In this document: positions 6,429 through 10,671 of the stretch, piece after piece
Layout: each line of letters starts with the position of its first letter
Numbering within the stretch: position 1 is the first letter of the stretch
Source of the DNA: an uncultured Oceanospirillaceae bacterium
Lineage (GTDB): Bacteria > Pseudomonadota > Gammaproteobacteria > Pseudomonadales > Balneatricaceae
Direction: 5' to 3'
Length of the DNA: 10,671 nucleotides
Assembly: GCA_946221045.1 (NCBI GenBank)
Contig: CAMIIY010000037.1
Coordinates: 1-10,671 of the forward strand
Position numbers and translations under genes: made by a program
Notes under the pieces: model-generated
Seen by the model: only the letters and a program-made list of their open reading frames with translations
Database searches by the model: none
What the model was told of the DNA's origin: nothing

Positions 6429-6451
6429 CCCCGAATCTGTATGAATCGGGG
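6429..6451 (-). terminator. Hairpin after gltX, likely terminator
   Basis: CCCCGAATC (6429-6437) pairs with GAATCGGGG (6443-6451) with one A-A mismatch and a five-nt loop. It begins 12 nt after the gltX stop. On the minus strand the tail TATTTAAC is only moderately T-rich, so termination may be partial. Confidence 0.55.
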
Positions 6452-6463
6452 TTGTTTATCTGC

Positions 6464-7963
6464 TTACTCTGTTTCCAGCTGTGCGCGAATCGCCTGGAAC
6501 TCTTTTTCCCAGCGTTTGCCCTCTTTTTTCGATGGGCCACCAACAACATTCAACGCATGACGTAACCGGGCGCGAGTCATGTCCGGTCCGAGTATCGCCA
6601 TAGAATCCATCACCGATACGGTCTGATTGGTGCCGGCAATGGCAATAAACAGCGGATAGAGAAAATCACGGATTTTCAGCTCCATGCCATTCGCCAGTTG
6701 TTTTAACTGGTTGAACAGACGGTCTTTGTTCCACTGCGTTTCTGCATCCAGCAACCAGGATGAAAACTGCAGGACTTTACGCACCTGCTCTTCTTCCAAC
6801 CCTTTGTACTCAAAATCTGCGGCCTGCAGATTCAGCATGCCAGACAGGAAAAAAACCGCCAGCGGCGCAACGTCAGAAAACTTCTCAACCCGCTGCTGAA
6901 TCAGCGGCACGATCTGCATCAGATATTCTGGGTTCAGTGCCCACTGCTGATAGGCTTGTGCAAACTGTTCGGTGGAGAGGTCCTCACGTAACCAGAGACC
7001 ATTCAGCCAGCTCAACTTTTCCTGATCAAAGATTGGGCCACCCAGAGAAACACGCTGAATATCAAAGTTTTCGAACATCTGCTGGCGCGAGAATTTTTCA
7101 CTCTCATCCGGCATCGACCAGCCCATACGACCCAGGTAGTTCAGCAATGCTTCCGGCAGGTAACCCATGCGCTGGTAGTAGAGGATACTGGTTGGGTTCT
7201 TGCGTTTGGACAGTTTTGATTTGTCCGGATTGCGCAGCAGCGGCATATGGCACAGTTGCGGCATCTCCCAGCCAAAATACTGATACAGCAGCTTATGCTT
7301 AGGCGCTGAGTTGATCCACTCTTCGCCCCGGATCACATGGGTGATCTGCATCAGGTGATCATCCACCACATTGGCCAGATGGTAGGTTGGCATGCCATCT
7401 GATTTGAGCAAAATCTGGCAGTCCACCTGTCCCCAGTCCAGCTCAATCGTGCCGCGCAACATATCATCAATAACACAGACACCCTCTTCCGGGACTTTCA
7501 TGCGGACTACATAGGGCGCACCCGCTGCCCGGCGCGCTTCAACCTCGGCGTCCGGCAGAGCAAGGTCACTCTGTTTCAACGCCGTGTGCTGCCCGGATTC
7601 ACGCCGTGCATCGCGCAGTTGATCCAGCTCTTGTGCTGTCCGATAACAGAGGAAAGCATGCCCCTCTTCCACCAGACGCATGGCGTAGTCGTGATAACTG
7701 TCTTTACGTTCACTCTGCCGGTAGGGACCATGCGGGCCACCGACATCCGGACCTTCGTCCCATTCCAACCCCAACCAGCGCAGAGAATCCAGAATTGCCT
7801 GTTCAGATTCAGCCGTACTGCGTGTCTGATCCGTATCTTCAATACGCAAAATAAACTGGCCCCCATGCTGGCGGGCGAATGCCAGATTAAACAGGGCAAT
7901 ATAAGCGGTGCCGACGTGCGGATCACCTGTTGGTGACGGCGCAACACGAGTACGAACAGTCAT
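6464..7963 (-). CDS. gltX: Glutamyl-tRNA synthetase
   Basis: A 499-residue class I synthetase that charges tRNA-Glu with glutamate in the cytoplasm. The Rossmann fold opens with [20 protein letters not shown] (6-25), where HVGT (16-19) is the HIGH-type ATP motif. [13 protein letters not shown] (37-49) and [20 protein letters not shown] (194-213) are further active-site segments, and KLSKR (250-254) is the KMSKS-type loop. The C-terminal helical domain (about 325-499) binds the anticodon. Where zinc-binding homologues such as E. coli GluRS have a CxC pair, this protein has a single cysteine (C106, in LCYRTA), so it probably lacks that zinc site. The start ATG has AAGGA about six nt upstream. 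It has its own -10 box after dgkA and is followed by a hairpin, then tRNA-Ala. Confidence 0.97.
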   Translation of the reverse strand: MTVRTRVAPSPTGDPHVGTAYIALFNLAFARQHGGQFILRIEDTDQTRSTAESEQAILDSLRWLGLEWDEGPDVGGPHGPYRQSERKDSYHDYAMRLVEEGHAFLCYRTAQELDQLRDARRESGQHTALKQSDLALPDAEVEARRAAGAPYVVRMKVPEEGVCVIDDMLRGTIELDWGQVDCQILLKSDGMPTYHLANVVDDHLMQITHVIRGEEWINSAPKHKLLYQYFGWEMPQLCHMPLLRNPDKSKLSKRKNPTSILYYQRMGYLPEALLNYLGRMGWSMPDESEKFSRQQMFENFDIQRVSLGGPIFDQEKLSWLNGLWLREDLSTEQFAQAYQQWALNPEYLMQIVPLIQQRVEKFSDVAPLAVFFLSGMLNLQAADFEYKGLEEEQVRKVLQFSSWLLDAETQWNKDRLFNQLKQLANGMELKIRDFLYPLFIAIAGTNQTVSVMDSMAILGPDMTRARLRHALNVVGGPSKKEGKRWEKEFQAIRAQLETE

Positions 7964-8001
7964 GGGTATCCTTGGTAAATACTGCTTTGAATAGAGGGCG
8001 A

Positions 8002-8007
8002 ATTATA
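8002..8007 (-). promoter_or_regulatory. -10 box of gltX promoter
   Basis: The minus strand has a perfect TATAAT just after the dgkA stop. The best -35 at 17 nt spacing (TAGAGC) matches only three of six. A start near 7995 would leave a leader of about 30 nt that carries the ribosome site. gltX can therefore be expressed apart from dgkA. Confidence 0.55.
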
Positions 8008-8027
8008 CCCGGGTAAAGGTCTTAGCT

Positions 8028-8417
8028 CTACCAGCCCTGATTCTGCCAGATAACGGCACCCCAGATAAGGCCACCCATTAGCAATGACACCAGCACCACA
8101 GCAGAGCCGAGATCTTTGGCCAGACCCGCCAGTTCATGATATTCGGTACCGGCCCGATCCACCACGGCTTCAATTGCCGTGTTTACCAGTTCGAAAGCCA
8201 GCACCAGCAGACAGGTTGAGATCAGCGCGGCCAGCTGCAGAGGCCCTACGGCCACAAAAAAAGACAACGGGATCAGCACCGCACTGCCCCAAACCTCATA
8301 ACGAAATGCAGGTTCCTGCCGGTAAGCAGCCTTCAGACCCTGCCATGAATAAATTGTTGCGTAATAAAAACGTTTAAAGCCGGTATTTTTCGGGGTACCA
8401 CTCATCATTATTTCCAT
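8028..8417 (-). CDS. dgkA: Diacylglycerol kinase
   Basis: A small integral membrane kinase of 129 residues that phosphorylates diacylglycerol to phosphatidic acid, recycling lipid released during membrane-derived glycan and lipid A modification. Conserved parts are AYRQEPAFRYE (31-41) on the surface helix and the active-site stretch FELVNTAIEAVVDRAGTEYHEL (75-96), with E76, N79 and E83 matching the catalytic and metal-binding residues E69, N72 and E76 of E. coli DgkA, followed by AKDLGSAVV (100-108). Three membrane helices are at about 44-63, 65-85 and 105-125. The start is uncertain: the first ATG (8417) has no clear ribosome site, while ATGs at 8408 and 8405 have GGA just upstream, the latter at a good six-nt gap. 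It is divergent from dusA and 64 nt upstream of gltX. Confidence 0.95.
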   Translation of the reverse strand: MEIMMSGTPKNTGFKRFYYATIYSWQGLKAAYRQEPAFRYEVWGSAVLIPLSFFVAVGPLQLAALISTCLLVLAFELVNTAIEAVVDRAGTEYHELAGLAKDLGSAVVLVSLLMGGLIWGAVIWQNQGW

Positions 8418-8444
8418 TTCAGGGCTTAAGGATTGGGCCTGGCC

Positions 8445-8450
8445 ATTCTA
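8445..8450 (-). promoter_or_regulatory. Possible -10 box of dgkA promoter
   Basis: TAGAAT on the minus strand matches the -10 consensus at five of six positions and lies about 28 nt before the first dgkA ATG. No good -35 is seen at 16-18 nt. The predicted leader is about 20 nt if the first ATG is used. Confidence 0.35.
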
Positions 8451-8504
8451 ACAAAGTCAGGCTACAAGCCACACGCTTGGCGGGCAATGGCCAGCCAGTT
8501 CCTA

Positions 8505-8510
8505 TATAAT
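8505..8510 (+). promoter_or_regulatory. -10 box of the dusA-tal promoter
   Basis: A perfect TATAAT (within TATATAAT) lies 34 nt before the dusA ATG. No good -35 is seen at normal spacing; TTGGCG at 8477 is too far away. The predicted start near 8517 gives a short leader without a strong ribosome site. Confidence 0.5.
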
Positions 8511-8544
8511 GCGCCACAATTGAAGCAAATATTATTGCCGGATC

Positions 8545-9528
8545 ATGACAGTTACCCCCGCCACACCCAATCGCCGCTTTTGCGTTGCCCCGATGATGGA
8601 CTGGACTGACAAACATTGTCGGTATTTTCATCGCCAACTGACGCAACATGCCGTCCTATATACTGAAATGGTCACCACCGGGGCCTTGATTCACGCAGAT
8701 CCGAGTCGCTTTCTGCCTTTCAACCCCGAAGAACAACCGGTGGCCCTTCAGCTTGGCGGCAGTAACCCTGAAGAACTGGCAAGATGCGCAAAAATGGCTG
8801 AAGATTTCGGCTATTGCGAGGTCAACCTGAACGTCGGCTGTCCCAGCGATCGGGTACAGAACAATATGATCGGTGCCTGTCTGATGGCACATCCTCAACT
8901 GGTCGCAGAATGCTTAGAGGCAATGCAGGCAGCGGTATCCATCCCGGTGACGGTAAAGCACCGCCTGGGAATAGATGACCTGGATAGCTATACATTACTG
9001 GAAACCTTTGTCGATACCGTCAGGCAATCGGGCTGCTCTACTTTTATTATCCATGCCCGTAAAGCGATTCTTCAGGGACTGAGCCCTAAAGAAAATCGTG
9101 AGATCCCACCGCTTAAGTACGACTGGGTTTACCGCATCAAACAGAATTTTCCTGAACTGGAAATCATCCTGAATGGCGGTATTAAGACCCTGGCAGAGTG
9201 TGACACCCATCTGCAACATGTGGATGGTGTAATGCTGGGCCGCGAAGCCTATCACAACCCATACCTGCTGGCAGAGGTAGACCCGTTGATTTATAACATT
9301 GACCGGCCCTTGATCAGTCGCATGGAGGCAGCCCTTGCCATGCTGCCATACATCCGACATCAGCACGAACAGGGGCTGCCGTTCTATCATATCGTGCGCC
9401 ATATGCTGGGGCTGTTTCATGCCCAGCCAGGCGGTAAACAATTTCGTCGTTACATCAGTGAGAATGCTCATCAGGCCAATGCCACACCTGCTGTTTTTGT
9501 GGATGCTCTCAACTGTATTCGGGCCTGA
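8545..9528 (+). CDS. dusA: tRNA-dihydrouridine(20/20a) synthase DusA
   Basis: A 327-residue flavoenzyme that reduces uridines 20 and 20a in the D-loop of tRNAs, using FMN and NADPH. It opens with RRFCVAPMMDWTDKHCRYF (10-28), the FMN-binding start of the TIM barrel, and YTEMVTTGALIH (39-50). The catalytic acid is C99 in NLNVGCPSDRVQNN. HARKAILQGLSPKENREIPP is characteristic of DusA rather than DusB or DusC, and LNGGIKT and LGREAYHNP bind the FMN phosphate. The C-terminal helical domain binds tRNA. The ATG is chosen because the family starts only a few residues before this motif; the ribosome site is weak (GCCGGAT). Its stop is 21 nt before tal, so the two probably form an operon, a pairing also known in Pseudomonas. 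Confidence 0.96.
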   Translation: MTVTPATPNRRFCVAPMMDWTDKHCRYFHRQLTQHAVLYTEMVTTGALIHADPSRFLPFNPEEQPVALQLGGSNPEELARCAKMAEDFGYCEVNLNVGCPSDRVQNNMIGACLMAHPQLVAECLEAMQAAVSIPVTVKHRLGIDDLDSYTLLETFVDTVRQSGCSTFIIHARKAILQGLSPKENREIPPLKYDWVYRIKQNFPELEIILNGGIKTLAECDTHLQHVDGVMLGREAYHNPYLLAEVDPLIYNIDRPLISRMEAALAMLPYIRHQHEQGLPFYHIVRHMLGLFHAQPGGKQFRRYISENAHQANATPAVFVDALNCIRA

Positions 9529-9549
9529 ATTTAAAGGAAGTAATCTGTT

Positions 9550-10500
9550 ATGACCCACCAGCTGGACCAGTTAAAAGCGATCACTACGGTTGTAGCCGAT
9601 ACCGGGGACATTGACGCGATTGAGCGTTTTAAACCGGTGGACGCCACCACCAATCCATCCCTCTTGTTAAAGGCCGCGCAACTGCCCCGTTACGCCGACC
9701 TCATCAAAAAAGCCCGGCATCAGGCAGAAACGGCTGGCGGGAACCAGCAAACCCTGCTGGACAATATGACCGATCATTTTGCGGTGACCATAGGCCAGGA
9801 AGTACTCAAGCTTATCCCCGGACGTATTTCTACCGAAGTCGATGCACGCTTATCATTTGATACAGCAGCAACCCTGAGCCGGGCACGTAAACTGATCGGC
9901 CTGTACGAGGACGCAGGCATCTCAAAAGACCGAATCCTGATTAAAATCGCATCCACATGGGAAGGCATCAGCGCTGCCAGAGAACTGGAAAAAGAAGGAA
10001 TTAATTGCAACCTGACTTTGTTGTTTGGTTTTGCCCAGGCCGCAGCCTGCGCCGATGCCGGTGTGTATCTGATTTCACCCTTTGTCGGACGAATTCTTGA
10101 TTGGCACAAAGCCCGCGAAAATAAGGATTTCAGTGGTGCTGATGATCCAGGCGTTCAGTCTGTCAGTCGCATCTACAACTATTACAAAGCAAATGACTAT
10201 AACACTGTTGTGATGGGCGCAAGCTTCCGTAATATTGGGGAAATTCTTGAGCTGGCAGGTTGTGACCGGCTGACAATCGCACCGGCACTGATGGAAGAGC
10301 TGGAGCAGAAAAGCGAGCCGCTGAGCACTAAACTGTCACCACAAAATGCCACTTCAGTTCAGTCACGCTGGGCAATCACCGAAGCGGAGTTCCGCTGGCA
10401 TATGAATGAGGATGCCATGGCCACCGAAAAACTGGCTGAGGGTATTCGCAATTTTGCAGCCGACCAAATCAAACTGGAGCAATTGCTGCTTTCCAGTTAA
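9550..10500 (+). CDS. tal: Transaldolase (TalB type)
   Basis: A 316-residue transaldolase of the non-oxidative pentose phosphate pathway. It moves a dihydroxyacetone unit from sedoheptulose 7-phosphate to glyceraldehyde 3-phosphate, giving erythrose 4-phosphate and fructose 6-phosphate. All key residues fall at the same numbers as in E. coli TalB: D17 in VVADTGD, N35 in DATTNPS, E96 in STEVDARLS, the Schiff-base K132 in [12 protein letters not shown]156 in NLTLLF, S176 in ISPFVGR and R181. Length matches TalB and there is no fusion or truncation. AAGGAAG lies nine nt before the ATG. It follows dusA by 21 nt and is closed by a hairpin terminator. Confidence 0.97.
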   Translation: MTHQLDQLKAITTVVADTGDIDAIERFKPVDATTNPSLLLKAAQLPRYADLIKKARHQAETAGGNQQTLLDNMTDHFAVTIGQEVLKLIPGRISTEVDARLSFDTAATLSRARKLIGLYEDAGISKDRILIKIASTWEGISAARELEKEGINCNLTLLFGFAQAAACADAGVYLISPFVGRILDWHKARENKDFSGADDPGVQSVSRIYNYYKANDYNTVVMGASFRNIGEILELAGCDRLTIAPALMEELEQKSEPLSTKLSPQNATSVQSRWAITEAEFRWHMNEDAMATEKLAEGIRNFAADQIKLEQLLLSS

Positions 10501-10510
10501 ATAGCCATAA

Positions 10511-10547
10511 AAAAAGCCCGAAGGCTAAACCAGCCACCGGGCTTTTT
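10511..10547. terminator. Terminator of dusA-tal, usable on both strands
   Basis: AAAAAGCCCG (10511-10520) pairs with CGGGCTTTTT (10538-10547), with an inner GGCT/AGCC stem. It lies about 10 nt after the tal stop. The flanking A run makes an even longer T tail on the minus strand, so it could also end a transcript entering from the right. Confidence 0.88.
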
Positions 10548-10587
10548 CTACCTGCTTCCTTGCTGGAAACCAATCAAATCCCTGACT

Positions 10588-10639
10588 GGTCGAAGTCGAA
10601 ACGCATCCATGCGCTGTGACAGCTCCTTCTGTCTCGACC
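10588..10639. other. Possible branched RNA fold at the right edge, no gene recognised
   Basis: The last 120 bases hold no recognisable gene. GGTCGA (10588-10593) pairs with TCGACC (10634-10639) and encloses two hairpins: CGCAT/ATGCG (10602-10613) and GACAG/CTGTC (10618-10633). Together they form a three-way junction. The second loop reads CTCCTT on the plus strand, the complement of a Shine-Dalgarno sequence, and AAGGAG on the minus strand. No promoter is visible. It could be a small RNA, the leader of a gene beyond the edge, or chance. Confidence 0.25.
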
Positions 10640-10671
10640 CCTAACAGCAATCATTTTAAAGACACTGGCAG

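Noticed and set aside
6760..7302. A 180-codon open frame on the plus strand opposite gltX
   Set aside because: It is antisense to conserved GltX sequence, with a low-complexity translation and no recognisable domain.
8995..9558. A 187-codon open frame on the minus strand opposite dusA and the start of tal
   Set aside because: It lies wholly against a well-conserved coding frame, lacks family features and spans a gene boundary. It is a shadow frame.
10574..10671. C-terminus of a minus-strand gene entering from the right edge
   Set aside because: One minus frame is open from the edge to about 10574, but its translation (about 31 residues) shows no recognisable family and is too short to call.

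Overview
The window looks like chromosomal sequence from a marine-type gammaproteobacterium, probably an Oceanospirillaceae or Pseudomonas relative. This is inferred from the GltX sequence, which resembles the pseudomonad form ([30 protein letters not shown]), from gltX lying next to a tRNA-Ala(GGC) gene as in enterics and pseudomonads, from the dusA-tal pair known in Pseudomonas, and from a near-consensus sigma-54 promoter. GC content is moderate. I see no insertion sequence, prophage, CRISPR array or other sign of recent transfer.

Left part (1-6130). The minus strand ends in the first 59 codons of a thiamine-diphosphate dehydrogenase E1 alpha subunit of the pyruvate/acetoin dehydrogenase type. 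Upstream of it are a sigma-54 promoter, a consensus IHF site and a possible enhancer dyad. Next, also on the minus strand, is a translationally coupled CitA/CitB-type two-component system. Divergent from it is a complete tripartite tricarboxylate transporter operon, tctC-tctB-tctA. The divergent region holds three in-phase 9-bp repeats suited to a response-regulator operator. A terminator-like hairpin lies between tctC and tctB, and a strong terminator closes the operon. The likely circuit is that the sensor detects an external di- or tricarboxylate, the regulator switches on tctCBA, TctC captures the substrate in the periplasm and TctAB imports it.

Middle part (6130-8545), all minus strand: dgkA (diacylglycerol kinase), gltX (glutamyl-tRNA synthetase) with its own -10 box, then tRNA-Ala(GGC) with its own strong promoter and a GC-rich discriminator, ending at a bidirectional terminator. 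This is core housekeeping.

Right part (8545-10550), plus strand: dusA (tRNA dihydrouridine synthase) and tal (transaldolase), 21 nt apart, followed by a terminator that also reads well on the minus strand. The last 120 bases hold no recognisable gene, but can be drawn as a compact branched RNA fold.

The protein content is ordinary and well conserved. The points worth a second look are regulatory: the sigma-54/IHF/enhancer layout, the 9-bp repeat array, the intra-operon hairpin and the fold at the right edge. I found no convincing undescribed multi-gene system.
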